Shown here: positions 42,971 to 51,899 of the stretch, piece after piece
Layout: every line of letters begins with the position of its first letter
How positions within the stretch are numbered: position 1 is the first letter of the stretch
Notes under the pieces: generated by a model
What the model was told of the DNA's origin: nothing
The model's database searches: none
Seen by the model: the letters and a program-made list of their open reading frames with translations, nothing else
Position numbers and translations under genes: made by a program
Assembly (NCBI RefSeq): GCF_021441885.1
Contig: NZ_CP090438.1
Location: 2,356,001-2,420,000, forward strand
DNA: 64,000 nt
Direction of reading: 5' to 3'
DNA from: Vibrio maritimus
Lineage (GTDB): Bacteria > Pseudomonadota > Gammaproteobacteria > Enterobacterales > Vibrionaceae

Positions 42971-44179
42971 CTACTTCTGATTATTGCTTCTAGCCGCATG
43001 GATCAGTATGTTCCTAGGGGTGGTTTCCACCTCGCAAAACGTTGATAGAGTAACCTGATAGCCTTTTGACTCAAGATAGAGTGCTTTGTCCATAGCGAGC
43101 CAAACCTCGAGCGGTCGTCTGAAGACACCTTGCACCAGACTCAATGCCTCCATAACCCAAAACCTCTCCTCGCCTATCTTTTCAAATCTCTCAAAATTCA
43201 CCTCAGGAATAGCAAAAGACTTCTTCTCGCCTGCCCACAAACAAAAGGCTTTGAACCCTGACGCTAACTGGGATTTTTTGATACTTGGGACAGGTAAATA
43301 CTCAACTGAGAGTCCGAGCTCTTTACACAGAGCGTCAAACCCTAATCGGTAACTCATCTCTTGCTCTCGATGACGTTTGACACGCTCGCCACCCGTCACC
43401 GTTTCCTGAAGTGGGATTCTTAACTCATGTTTGCTGAGTGCGAGCCCTGCCCGTTTACCTTCATCGGACAATGGAGAGTAATGCTCCCCTCTCACTAAGT
43501 GATAGCAACACGGTGATAATGTCACTGCCGGGAGATGCTGCTCAACGGCATGCTCGATTAAGGTAACGTGTAGGTCCCCACATGCGTGAAGCGCAACAGC
43601 ATGCTGCTTATCATTAAATACTTCGGCAGCGGCTTCATCAAAGGCGTCACCTTGTACAAATTCCATGGGCAAACCAAGCTTATCGGCGTCGCGCTGTCCA
43701 GATTCACACAATGAGTGCTGAAATTCGAAACTGGTTACATGCTGATTAGATTGAGACGAAAGTAGCCTGCCTAAAAAGCCCTTTCCCGAGCACCACTCAA
43801 GCCACTCACTGCCCTGATGACCATGAAGACACGCTTTGGTCATCTGTTGTATTTGGGTGAGCTTACGACCCGGTATACCCGCATCAAGACCTCGCGGTAA
43901 CTCTAAATCATCGCCTGACTTTAACGGCATCAAAGTAATGGATTGGTGAGTAGCCTCTAAACCAGGGAAAAAGCACTCAAGTTCTTTGAGGCAAAGCTCA
44001 AGCGAAGATTTGTATTCAAGTGTTTGCTTTGAAGAAAGCTGTTGTATCCACTGCTCCAATTCTGGATTAAGCGCGGACCACGAGATCTCACCGGAGGTGA
44101 CTTGAAGGAAGGGATCGTGGCGCCAGTACCCCTGATACTGACATAAGAATGATGTGAGATGCGCAAACTGCTGACGCAT
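42971..44179 (-). CDS. Methyltransferase-domain protein, PF13679 type
   Basis: 402 residues. The centre has WLEWCSGKGFLGRLLS (SAM-binding motif I, about residue 145), a later HACGDLHVTLIEHA and SPCCYHLVRGEHYSPLS, which together are the pattern of the PF13679 methyltransferases related to eukaryotic METTL25/RRNAD1. Substrate unknown; a nucleic-acid or protein target is possible. The C-terminal 120 residues (FKAFCLWAGEKKSFAIPEV onward) hold no motif I can name. It is a single gene, between the ald terminator and cysB. Confidence 0.78.
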   Translation of the reverse strand: MRQQFAHLTSFLCQYQGYWRHDPFLQVTSGEISWSALNPELEQWIQQLSSKQTLEYKSSLELCLKELECFFPGLEATHQSITLMPLKSGDDLELPRGLDAGIPGRKLTQIQQMTKACLHGHQGSEWLEWCSGKGFLGRLLSSQSNQHVTSFEFQHSLCESGQRDADKLGLPMEFVQGDAFDEAAAEVFNDKQHAVALHACGDLHVTLIEHAVEQHLPAVTLSPCCYHLVRGEHYSPLSDEGKRAGLALSKHELRIPLQETVTGGERVKRHREQEMSYRLGFDALCKELGLSVEYLPVPSIKKSQLASGFKAFCLWAGEKKSFAIPEVNFERFEKIGEERFWVMEALSLVQGVFRRPLEVWLAMDKALYLESKGYQVTLSTFCEVETTPRNILIHAARSNNQK

Positions 44180-44259
44180 ACCTTCCCCCTAATTAATGGT
44201 GCGTGTAATGGCTCGCCCCGATTCTAGAAGGAAGTATGCGATAACGAAAGCAATTTGTA

Positions 44260-45234
44260 CTAGCGTACTGGGAGGTCGATGTCCTTGAACATTTCTTCTA
44301 TTTCTACATTCGATTTCAAAGAAATCGCTTGTTCGACGACTGGCCTCGTTAAATGCGGTGCGAAACGTTCCATGAAGTCATACATGTAAGAGCGCAAGAA
44401 GGTTCCCTTTCTGAAACCAATGCTGGTTGTACTCGCACCAAAGATGTGGCTTGCATCAATCGCAACAAGATCCGTATCTTGAGCGTCATCCATCGCCATA
44501 CTAGCAATAACACCCACACCAATGCCCATACGAACATAGGTTTTGATAACATCCGCATCTGTCGCAGTGAAAACCACTTTTGGCGTCAGCCCAACCTTAT
44601 TAAAGGCAGTATCCAATTCTGAACGACCTGTAAAGCCGAAGACGTAGGTAACCAAAGAATACGCGGCTAGGTCTTCTATCGTAACCTCTGCCTTGCGCGC
44701 CAGCGGGTGATCTTTTGGCACGACAATAGAGCGGTTCCAGTGGTAACAAGGCAGCATGATGGCGTCTTGGTACAAGTGCAGGGCCTCGGTTGCAATCGCA
44801 AAGTTCGCCGTCCCCTTGGCAATCGCTTCAGACATCTGCGACGGTGTGCCTTGGTGCATGTGTAGCGACACTTTTGGATAACGAGCAGTAAAGCCTTTGA
44901 TGACCTCTGGTAAGGCATAACGAGCTTGCGTATGCGTTGTTGAGATATTCAGTGTGCCCATCTCAGGATGAGTATGCTCACCTGCAACCGCCTTAATACT
45001 TTCGACACGTGATAAGATCTCTTGGGAGATGCGAACAATGTCTTCCCCGGCAGAAGTAACCTGCGTAAGATGTTTCCCGCTGCGCTCGAAAATTTGGATG
45101 CCCAACTCATCTTCCAGTAAACGCACTTGCTTACTGATACCAGGTTGAGACGTGTAGAGGCTTTCAGCAGTGGCCGACACATTTAAATTGTGGTTCACTA
45201 CTTCGACAATGTATTTTAACTGCTGTAACTTCAT
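44260..45234 (-). CDS. cysB: LysR-type regulator CysB
   Basis: 324 residues, equal to enterobacterial CysB. Helix-turn-helix at 1-60 (LKYIVEVVNHNLNVSATAESLYTSQPGISKQVRLLEDELG), then a periplasmic-binding-protein-like effector domain with ISTTHTQARYALP and the conserved TATDADVIKTYVRMGIGVGV. Activates sulfate assimilation and cysteine synthesis genes with N-acetylserine as inducer. The AT-rich region upstream (TATAA-N7-TTATA near 45314-45330) fits negative autoregulation, which is inferred. Confidence 0.95.
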   Translation of the reverse strand: MKLQQLKYIVEVVNHNLNVSATAESLYTSQPGISKQVRLLEDELGIQIFERSGKHLTQVTSAGEDIVRISQEILSRVESIKAVAGEHTHPEMGTLNISTTHTQARYALPEVIKGFTARYPKVSLHMHQGTPSQMSEAIAKGTANFAIATEALHLYQDAIMLPCYHWNRSIVVPKDHPLARKAEVTIEDLAAYSLVTYVFGFTGRSELDTAFNKVGLTPKVVFTATDADVIKTYVRMGIGVGVIASMAMDDAQDTDLVAIDASHIFGASTTSIGFRKGTFLRSYMYDFMERFAPHLTRPVVEQAISLKSNVEIEEMFKDIDLPVR

Positions 45235-45518
45235 CTGCTTCTAATCATCCTTGTTTAAATCTCGCTAAGCTCATAACGCAACTGGTGTCTTAACCAAGAG
45301 CCCAACACAAGCATATAATTATTAGTTATAACGAATTCCTAGAAAGATTAACAGTTTTTTCGCGCAGGAATTGCTCAACCTCTCACTCCAATAGAGAAAG
45401 ATGTCCCAATTTAATTAGATAATGACCAATTCAACAACTTTGCAGTGTTGATACCGTTACCTTTGGTGTATCCTGATTCATCGAATTGTAGGGAAACTCA
45501 TTGTAGATACAAAACGTT

Positions 45519-46280
45519 ATGAATATCGGTTTAATTATTGCGCTTGTAGCACTTCTGTTGGTCCTTATCTTGGGCTACAACATTATGCTGCAATACAAGC
45601 TCAAAGCTGAAGCAACAAGGCGTCAAGAGTCTGCTCGTTATGTGGCATTGATCGACGCAACGGAAGAGCTGATCAGCGGAGCAAGTTACTTGCCGTACAG
45701 TAAAGAGCTCATGCTATGCCTGCACAATCGTATCCTAGATTCGGTGGTGAACATGCATGAACTCGACCCTAAAAATAAGCACCTAGCTCAGCGTGTTGAG
45801 GCAGCAAAGACGCAGATTCAGCAGCTTCAAGAGAACTACGAAGGCAACGAAGCGACGTCATTTAAGGTCCCTACCAGCGACAAGCAAGCGATCATCATGT
45901 TGAAACTGGTTAAACGCCTGCGTGATACGGTGCGTACCGAACATAACAAAGGTCGCATGGATACTCAGTCATATATGGTTGAGAACGCTCGATTAGAGAC
46001 TATCCAGATCCGAATCAATATCGAGAACGTCGTAAAACGCGCCCATGACTCGATGGCAAAAGGACAGCCGGGCACAGCAGCACAGCTTCTGAAGAAAGGT
46101 ATTGATGCGTTAAGTTCTAAAAATGACAACTACTCGATACAAGCCAAAGAGAAACTGACCGAAATGCTCGACAAGCTGCAAAATTCTCGTCAAGCGAAGG
46201 CAGAAGAGAAACAGCAGCAAGCAAACAGTGAGCGGGATGACGATATCAATGCCCTGTTTGGCGAAAAGAAAAAGTGGTAA
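45519..46280 (+). CDS. Membrane-anchored coiled-coil protein of unknown function
   Basis: 253 residues. One N-terminal membrane helix (residues about 3-24, MNIGLIIALVALLLVLILGY) followed by a long, charged, mostly helical cytoplasmic domain; the end is very acidic/basic mixed (QQANSERDDDINALFGEKKKW). No enzyme motif is visible. The helical part is rich in heptad-like leucine spacing (LETIQIRINIENVVKRAH). A function cannot be named. It has its own promoter region opposite cysB and its own terminator, which lies at the very start of the miaE leader. Confidence 0.75.
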   Translation: MNIGLIIALVALLLVLILGYNIMLQYKLKAEATRRQESARYVALIDATEELISGASYLPYSKELMLCLHNRILDSVVNMHELDPKNKHLAQRVEAAKTQIQQLQENYEGNEATSFKVPTSDKQAIIMLKLVKRLRDTVRTEHNKGRMDTQSYMVENARLETIQIRINIENVVKRAHDSMAKGQPGTAAQLLKKGIDALSSKNDNYSIQAKEKLTEMLDKLQNSRQAKAEEKQQQANSERDDDINALFGEKKKW

Positions 46281-46286
46281 AATTTT

Positions 46287-46314
46287 TAAGGGTCGCAGTT
46301 GCGGCCCTTTTTAA
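46287..46314 (+). terminator. Terminator of the coiled-coil protein gene, inside the miaE leader
   Basis: AAGGGTCGCA-GT-TGCGGCCCTT followed by T residues. It ends only 9 bases before the likely miaE start codon. Confidence 0.85.
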
Positions 46315-46322
46315 TTAGCAAA

Positions 46323-47108
46323 ATGAAAACAAACCTCATGATCAGTCAGTCTCAAATCGACGCTATCTTAGCGCCTATCAACAGCTTTCTTCAGTGCTCA
46401 ACCCCTGATGAGTGGGTTGAAGAAGCCAAACGTCCAGAAAACCTACCCGTGATTCTTATCGACCACTTATTGTGTGAGCTTAAAGCGGGTCAATCCGCCA
46501 TGTATTTGATTCGCAAGTACGCCGTAGATAAAGAGAGCGCATCTACGCTCTTTGAGTGGTTTACGCCTTATGAAAATTTTGCGTATCGTCGCATAGGCAA
46601 CATGGATAGCCTGAAAGGTAAAAGCAACATCTCGAAATCGATCATTGCTAAGTCAGATTCACCATACAGCCAAGATCTGATCGATAAGATGGTTCTTTTG
46701 ATCAAAGAAGAACTGCACCATTTTTATCAAGTCCTTGAGATTATGGAAAAGAAAGGCGTTCCGTACGAGCCTATCCCCGCAGGCCGCTATGCGAAAGGGC
46801 TACTTTCCCATATGAAAACCTACGAGCCCAACACGCTTATAGATAAACTGATTATCGGCGCCTACATAGAAGCGCGCTCATGTGAGCGTTTCGCAAAACT
46901 GGCGCCTTTTATGGAAGATGATATCTCTAAGTTCTACGTCTCTCTTCTGCGCTCTGAGGCGCGTCACTATCAAGACTACCTCACACTCGCGGAGCAAGTT
47001 GCGGGATGCGATATCAGCGAGCGCGTGGCATTTTTCGGAAAAGTTGAGGCAGAGTTAATCTCTTCACGAGATGACGATTTTAAGTTCCATAGCGGGATAC
47101 CAGCATGA
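46323..47108 (+). CDS. miaE: tRNA-(ms2io6A37) hydroxylase MiaE
   Basis: 261 residues from ATG 46323; a second in-frame ATG at 46338 (MISQSQIDAILAPINSFL) is equally plausible, while the first frame ATG at 46299 lies in the terminator. MiaE is a carboxylate-bridged di-iron monooxygenase that hydroxylates ms2i6A at tRNA position 37. The helix-bundle ligand motifs are visible as KEELHHFYQVLEIM, EARSCERFAKL and RSEARHYQDYL. The gene lies 9 bases after a terminator, so either its own promoter is inside the preceding gene or it depends on read-through. Confidence 0.93.
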   Translation: MKTNLMISQSQIDAILAPINSFLQCSTPDEWVEEAKRPENLPVILIDHLLCELKAGQSAMYLIRKYAVDKESASTLFEWFTPYENFAYRRIGNMDSLKGKSNISKSIIAKSDSPYSQDLIDKMVLLIKEELHHFYQVLEIMEKKGVPYEPIPAGRYAKGLLSHMKTYEPNTLIDKLIIGAYIEARSCERFAKLAPFMEDDISKFYVSLLRSEARHYQDYLTLAEQVAGCDISERVAFFGKVEAELISSRDDDFKFHSGIPA

Positions 47109-47110
47109 TC

Positions 47111-47143
47111 AAAAAAGCCAGTGTCTAAAAACACTGGCTTTCT
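47111..47143. terminator. Bidirectional terminator between miaE and pyrF
   Basis: AAAAAGCCAGTGT-CTAAAA-ACACTGGCTTT with A and T runs on opposite sides. Confidence 0.93.
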
Positions 47144-47157
47144 ACATCAAAGAAGGC

Positions 47158-47853
47158 TTAGTTCAGCGACGCATTAATGTCTGCCAACACTTGAGCAGGA
47201 TCAGCCGCTTGAGTGATTGGACGACCAATAACAAGGTAATCAGAGCCCGCTTTGATTGCCATATCTGGTGTCATAATGCGTTTTTGATCACCGACCGCTG
47301 CACCCGCCGGACGAATACCCGGTGTTACCAACTTAAACTCTTGACCAAGATCCGCTTTTAACATGCTCGACTCTTGAGCAGAACAAACAACACCATCTAG
47401 ACCTGAGTTTTTCGTCAGGTTCGCAAGACGCAGTACCTGCTCTTGTGGCGCGACATCAATACCAATACCCGCTAGGTCTGATTGTTCCATACTGGTTAAA
47501 ACGGTCACGCCGATTAGTAGTGGACGATCTTTACCGTAAGGCTCAAGGATCTCGCGAGACGCAGTCATCATACGCTCACCGCCACCTGCGTGTACGTTTA
47601 CCATCCAAACACCCATCTCTGCCGCTGCGCGAACTGCTTTTGAACATGTGTTCGGGATATCATGAAACTTTAGATCTAGAAACACAGAGAAACCACGTTT
47701 GTGTAGTTCTCGAACGAACTCAGGACCAAATAGTGTGAACATCTCTTTGCCCACTTTTAGTCGGCAAGAGCTTGGGTCAATTCTATCGACAAAAGCTAAT
47801 GCATCGGCTTGGTTATCATAGTCCAGTGCAACAATCACTTTTTGGTCAATCAT
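47158..47853 (-). CDS. pyrF: Orotidine 5'-phosphate decarboxylase
   Basis: 231 residues. Final step of UMP synthesis. The catalytic tetrad is in VALDYDN and FLDLKFHDIPNTC; the phosphate-binding TPGIRPAG and VIGRPIT follow. Single TIM-barrel domain of standard length. A stem-loop terminator separates it from lapB, although in E. coli the order lapA-lapB-pyrF is kept. Confidence 0.97.
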   Translation of the reverse strand: MIDQKVIVALDYDNQADALAFVDRIDPSSCRLKVGKEMFTLFGPEFVRELHKRGFSVFLDLKFHDIPNTCSKAVRAAAEMGVWMVNVHAGGGERMMTASREILEPYGKDRPLLIGVTVLTSMEQSDLAGIGIDVAPQEQVLRLANLTKNSGLDGVVCSAQESSMLKADLGQEFKLVTPGIRPAGAAVGDQKRIMTPDMAIKAGSDYLVIGRPITQAADPAQVLADINASLN

Positions 47854-47872
47854 TTTCGCTCCTCGTTTTGCT

Positions 47873-47902
47873 TAAAAAAAGCAGCACTAAAAGTGCTGCA
47901 TT
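47873..47902 (-). terminator. Terminator between lapB and pyrF
   Basis: GCAGCACT-TTT-AGTGCTGC stem followed on the minus strand by seven T residues, between the lapB stop and the pyrF start. Confidence 0.88.
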
Positions 47903-47926
47903 AGAATTCTTTGCGGACAGAGACCA

Positions 47927-49096
47927 TTACTCTCCGTCTAGTCCTCGAATGGGCTTGATCGTACCCCATCCTTTGCATGAAGGACAATGCCAATATAGTG
48001 AATGGGTCGAAAAACCACATTTCCGGCATCGATAGTGCGGCTTGGTTTTAAGTTGCTCGCCCACTAGAGACTGAAGTGTGGTCAAACTGTCTTTAGCTCG
48101 CCCTTCTTCAGCATTGGCCAAATGATAATCCATCAGGCGGTAAAAGCCCTTCATTGTCGGGCTGCGGACTAACTGCCTAGTGAGTAGCGCCTGAGCGGCC
48201 TCTGTACCCTCATGTTGTGCGACAAGTTGGGCCAGCATCAGCTCTGCTGAAACACCCGCACCTTTATCTATACTCGCTTTAAGAAACTCAACCAACCCCT
48301 GCTCTTGACCCAAATGATGATAACACTCGGCTAGGGTTGGTAGCACTTCACTGATGAAGTCTTTATCTTGTTCCAACACCGACTCTAAGTAGGTCACCGT
48401 TTTCGCGTAATCTTCGTCTTCAAGACAGAGTTTGCCCAGGGAAATACTTGCTCTAGTACATCGCGGGTCGACAGACAATGCTTTCTTGAAGTGCTGCACG
48501 GCTTTATTGGTATTTCCGTCCGCTTTCTCGATCATAGCGAGCTCACACCAAAAATGCGCAATGCTGTTTTTGATGCGCTTCTTTCCCATTTTCAATAGAG
48601 CGTTCGCGACTTCAATGGCTTTGTTCCATTCACTCGTCTGCTGATAGATAGCTAATAGCTGAGTCAGAGCGGCTTCGCGGTGCTCAGGTTCATCAACGAG
48701 TTGGACAAAGATTTTTTCCGCTCGGTCTAAAAAGCCAGAGACCATATAGTCCTTTGCGAGCTGCTGCAAAGCTAAGTTCTTCTGATCGATTGTCAAACCA
48801 GAGCGCGAAATGAGGTTTTGGTGGATGCGGATGGCTCGGTCAACTTCGCCACGAGACCGGAACAAGTTACCGAGTGCAAGGTGGGTATCAATCGTTTCAT
48901 CATCGACTTGAAGAAGCTCGATGAAATGATCAACCGCTTTATCTGATTGGTCTGAAAGCAATAGGTTAAGGCCCGTCATGTACTGACGAGAAATCTGATG
49001 CGATTGCTCTTGTCGATCATGCTTTACGCTTCGCTGGCCCATGTACCATCCATAGGCTGCAGCAATTGGCAAAAGCAAGAATAGTAGCTCAAGCAT
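47927..49096 (-). CDS. lapB: Lipopolysaccharide assembly protein LapB (YciM)
   Basis: 389 residues. N-terminal membrane helix MLELLFLLLPIAAAYGWYMG, then a string of TPR repeats (about residues 35-340; e.g. DTHLALGNLFRSRGEVDRAI), then a C-terminal rubredoxin-like metal site YRCRKCGFSTHSLYWHCPSC with four cysteines in two C-x2-C pairs. LapB brings LpxC to FtsH for degradation and so balances LPS and phospholipid synthesis. It is downstream of lapA by 31 bases. Confidence 0.96.
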   Translation of the reverse strand: MLELLFLLLPIAAAYGWYMGQRSVKHDRQEQSHQISRQYMTGLNLLLSDQSDKAVDHFIELLQVDDETIDTHLALGNLFRSRGEVDRAIRIHQNLISRSGLTIDQKNLALQQLAKDYMVSGFLDRAEKIFVQLVDEPEHREAALTQLLAIYQQTSEWNKAIEVANALLKMGKKRIKNSIAHFWCELAMIEKADGNTNKAVQHFKKALSVDPRCTRASISLGKLCLEDEDYAKTVTYLESVLEQDKDFISEVLPTLAECYHHLGQEQGLVEFLKASIDKGAGVSAELMLAQLVAQHEGTEAAQALLTRQLVRSPTMKGFYRLMDYHLANAEEGRAKDSLTTLQSLVGEQLKTKPHYRCRKCGFSTHSLYWHCPSCKGWGTIKPIRGLDGE

Positions 49097-49127
49097 TGAT
49101 TATATAGACCTTAATCCTTTTCTCTTG

Positions 49128-49409
49128 TTAGCTGTTAGTCGTTGTGACTTCTTTTGATTCAGTTGGTGTTTGCTTAGCCAACTGTTTTTTCAGCTTACGT
49201 ACCGTCAATTGAGATTTTAGGTGCAAACTGCCGAATATTAACCAAGCAATGACGAAGCCGACAACAAAAACACTGCCAAGCAACGTTGATAGATGGAAAT
49301 CGCCTTGCGCAAGAAGGTAATTAAAGTTTACTACTTCTTGGTTTTGAGAGCCTAGTGCCAACGTCACCAGGAATAAAGCGATGAGTAGGATTATTTTTAT
49401 GATTTTCAT
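49128..49409 (-). CDS. lapA: Lipopolysaccharide assembly protein LapA (YciS)
   Basis: 93 residues with two membrane helices (about 3-20 and 42-62; LLGSVFVVGFVIAWLIFGSLH) and the family motif SQNQEVVNFNYLLAQGDFHLS between them; a basic C-terminal tail LKKQLAKQ faces the cytoplasm. It partners LapB. It is in one unit with lapB and downstream of ihfB, separated by about 220 bases. Confidence 0.93.
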   Translation of the reverse strand: MKIIKIILLIALFLVTLALGSQNQEVVNFNYLLAQGDFHLSTLLGSVFVVGFVIAWLIFGSLHLKSQLTVRKLKKQLAKQTPTESKEVTTTNS

Positions 49410-49580
49410 ATGCTCTTGCCATAGTTATTGGATAGGTCGATTATGCAGGAATTTGCCTCTGCGCACCATGGTCTCTGGCAATAATCTTGAGAAACCATGA
49501 CAATTTTAGAGTATCTAGACTAACCTCAAAGCACTTCGCCTGAGTTGTAATCAACTTCCCTACTACCTGCTACTCAAACG

Positions 49581-49613
49581 CAAAACGGCACACTAAAAAA
49601 GTATGCCGTTTCA
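49581..49613 (-). terminator. Terminator of ihfB
   Basis: AAACGGCA and TGCCGTTTT arms with a T-rich loop, 16 bases beyond the ihfB stop; a weaker T tract follows. Confidence 0.7.
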
Positions 49614-49628
49614 TTCAGATAAGAGTAT

Positions 49629-49913
49629 CTACAGACTTTCGTTCACTCTCTCGCGCAATTCTTTACCAGGCTTGAAGTGAGGAACGTACTTTCCATCCAA
49701 CTCAACCTTATCGCCCGTTTTTGGATTACGACCAACACGAGGCTCACGGTAGTGAAGTGAGAAACTACCAAAACCACGGATCTCAATACGGTCGCCACCT
49801 TCCAGTGTTGACGCCATATGTTCTAGAATATCTTTTACCGCATCTTCAATTTCCTTTGCGGATAAGTGAGTTTGCTCCGCGCAGAGTCTTTCTATCAGTT
49901 CAGACTTAGTCAT
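49629..49913 (-). CDS. ihfB: Integration host factor subunit beta
   Basis: 94 residues. MTKSELIERLCAEQTHLSAKEIEDAVKDIL is the helical body and GFGSFSLHYREPRVGRNPKTG is the DNA-bending beta arm with its intercalating proline. Works as a heterodimer with IhfA (not in the window). It has its own promoter space downstream of rpsA and follows it in the usual order rpsA-ihfB. Confidence 0.97.
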   Translation of the reverse strand: MTKSELIERLCAEQTHLSAKEIEDAVKDILEHMASTLEGGDRIEIRGFGSFSLHYREPRVGRNPKTGDKVELDGKYVPHFKPGKELRERVNESL

Positions 49914-50065
49914 AGGTAGGTACCCTCGTTACTCTTTATCTTTATTGTCTCTATCTTCGGTGTCTCGTACTTCAGCGGACAGCGGCTTATTAAACATTTT
50001 ACATCAACAGTGCACTAACTGCCTGTATAAATTGATAATAGTCCAAAATTCCAAAAGATAAAAAC

Positions 50066-50096
50066 AAAAAAAAGGAGCCTTACGGCTCCTTTTTCA
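50066..50096 (-). terminator. Terminator of rpsA
   Basis: AAAAAGGAGCC-GTAA-GGCTCCTTTTT on the minus strand with a run of nine T residues. Confidence 0.95.
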
Positions 50097-50109
50097 CTAA
50101 TGGCGTAAA

Positions 50110-51780
50110 TTATTCGCCTTTAGCAGCTTTGAATGCGTCAGCCATAGCATTACCGAACGCGCCTTCTTCTTGCTTGTTCAGTGAAGCCATTGCTTCTTGC
50201 TCTTCAGCTTCGTCCTTAGCTTTAACAGATAGGTTGATTACGCGGTTCTTACGGTCAACACCTGTGAACTTCGCTTCAACGCTGTCGCCAACGCTTAGGA
50301 TTAGAGACGCATCTTCAACGCGGTCACGTGATACTTCAGAAGCACGGATGTAGCCTTCTACACCTTCTTCTAGTTCGATAGTAGCACCTTTAGCGTCAAC
50401 TGCAGTAACAGTACCGTTTACTAGAGCACCTTTCTTAGTGTCTGCAACGTAAGCATTGAATGGGTCATTTTCCATTTGCTTAACGCCTAGAGAGATACGC
50501 TCACGCTCAGCGTCTACAGCTAGAACAACTGCAGAGATCTCGTCACCTTTCTTGTACTCACGAACTGCTTCTTCACCAGCAACATTCCAAGAAATGTCAG
50601 ATAGGTGAACTAGACCGTCGATGCCGCCTTCTAGACCGATGAAGATACCAAAGTCAGTGATAGACTTGATCTTACCAGTAACTTTGTCGCCCTTAGCTTG
50701 CATTTCTGCGAATGACTGCCATGGGTTAGCTTTACACTGTTTCAGACCTAGAGAGATACGACGACGTTCTTCGTCGATATCAAGAACCATAACCTCAACT
50801 TCGTCGCCAACATTAACAACTTTAGATGGGTGGATGTTCTTGTTAGTCCAATCCATTTCAGAAACGTGTACTAGACCTTCAACGCCTTCTTCGATTTCAA
50901 CGAAGCAGCCGTAGTCAGTTAGGTTAGTTACGCGACCAGTTAGCTTGTGACCTTCTGGGTAACGCTTAGCGATTGCTACCCATGGATCTTCACCTAGCTG
51001 CTTAAGACCTAGTGATACGCGAGTACGCTCACGGTCGAACTTAAGAACTTTAACTAGGATCTCGTCACCAACGTTAACGATCTCAGATGGGTGCTTAACG
51101 CGCTTCCACGCCATGTCAGTGATGTGTAGAAGACCATCAACACCGCCAAGGTCAACGAATGCACCGTAGTCAGTAAGGTTCTTAACGATACCTTTAACTT
51201 CAGTACCTTCTTGTAGAGTCTCAAGAAGTTCGTCACGCTCAACACTGTTTTCAGATTCGATAACAGCACGACGAGAAACAACTACGTTGTTACGCTTCTG
51301 GTCTAGCTTGATAACTTTGAACTCTAGCTCTTTGTTTTCTAGGTGAGCAGTGTCACGGATAGGACGTACGTCAACAAGAGAACCAGGAAGGAAAGCACGG
51401 ATACCGTTTAGTTCAACAGTGAAACCGCCTTTAACTTTACCGTTGATGATACCAACAACAGTTTCAGCTTCTTCGTAAGCTTTCTCAAGAACGATCCAAG
51501 CTTCGTGACGCTTCGCTTTCTCACGAGAAAGTTGAGTCTCACCGAAACCGTCTTCAACAGCGTCTAGAGCAACGTCTACTTCAGCGCCGATTTCAACTTC
51601 AAGTTCGCCAGCAGCGTTCTTGAACTGTTCAGCAGGGATAGCAGATTCAGACTTAAGACCAGCGTCAACAAGAACGAAACCGTTCTCGATAGCTACTACA
51701 GTACCTTTAACGATGCTGCCTTGTTGGAATTCTGTTTCGTTTAGAAACTCTTCAAAGAGTTGAGCAAAAGATTCAGTCAT
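50110..51780 (-). CDS. rpsA: 30S ribosomal protein S1
   Basis: 556 residues, same layout as E. coli S1 (557). Six S1 RNA-binding repeats; the later four carry the recurring GxVxxLTDYGxFVxL pattern (e.g. GIVKNLTDYGAFVDLGGVDGLLHITDM and RVTNLTDYGCFVEIEEGVEGLVHVSEM), while the first two are divergent and bind the ribosome. Codon use is extremely biased to preferred codons. It is downstream of cmk with 119 bases between, room for its own promoters and for the leader through which S1 represses itself in E. coli. Confidence 0.98.
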   Translation of the reverse strand: MTESFAQLFEEFLNETEFQQGSIVKGTVVAIENGFVLVDAGLKSESAIPAEQFKNAAGELEVEIGAEVDVALDAVEDGFGETQLSREKAKRHEAWIVLEKAYEEAETVVGIINGKVKGGFTVELNGIRAFLPGSLVDVRPIRDTAHLENKELEFKVIKLDQKRNNVVVSRRAVIESENSVERDELLETLQEGTEVKGIVKNLTDYGAFVDLGGVDGLLHITDMAWKRVKHPSEIVNVGDEILVKVLKFDRERTRVSLGLKQLGEDPWVAIAKRYPEGHKLTGRVTNLTDYGCFVEIEEGVEGLVHVSEMDWTNKNIHPSKVVNVGDEVEVMVLDIDEERRRISLGLKQCKANPWQSFAEMQAKGDKVTGKIKSITDFGIFIGLEGGIDGLVHLSDISWNVAGEEAVREYKKGDEISAVVLAVDAERERISLGVKQMENDPFNAYVADTKKGALVNGTVTAVDAKGATIELEEGVEGYIRASEVSRDRVEDASLILSVGDSVEAKFTGVDRKNRVINLSVKAKDEAEEQEAMASLNKQEEGAFGNAMADAFKAAKGE

Positions 51781-51899
51781 TATTTAATCTTCAATAAGTA
51801 AACGTCCATGGGTATCCTACCTCATGGGGTTGATAATTTAGTCGGTCATCATCCTTGCGACCAACGGTTCAAAGCCCACCAAGCGTTGCCTATTAAAGG

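Noticed and set aside
42971..44179. Methyltransferase gene as an rRNA or tRNA modification enzyme with a specific name
   Set aside because: The PF13679 motifs support only the fold family; no target can be inferred from neighbours.
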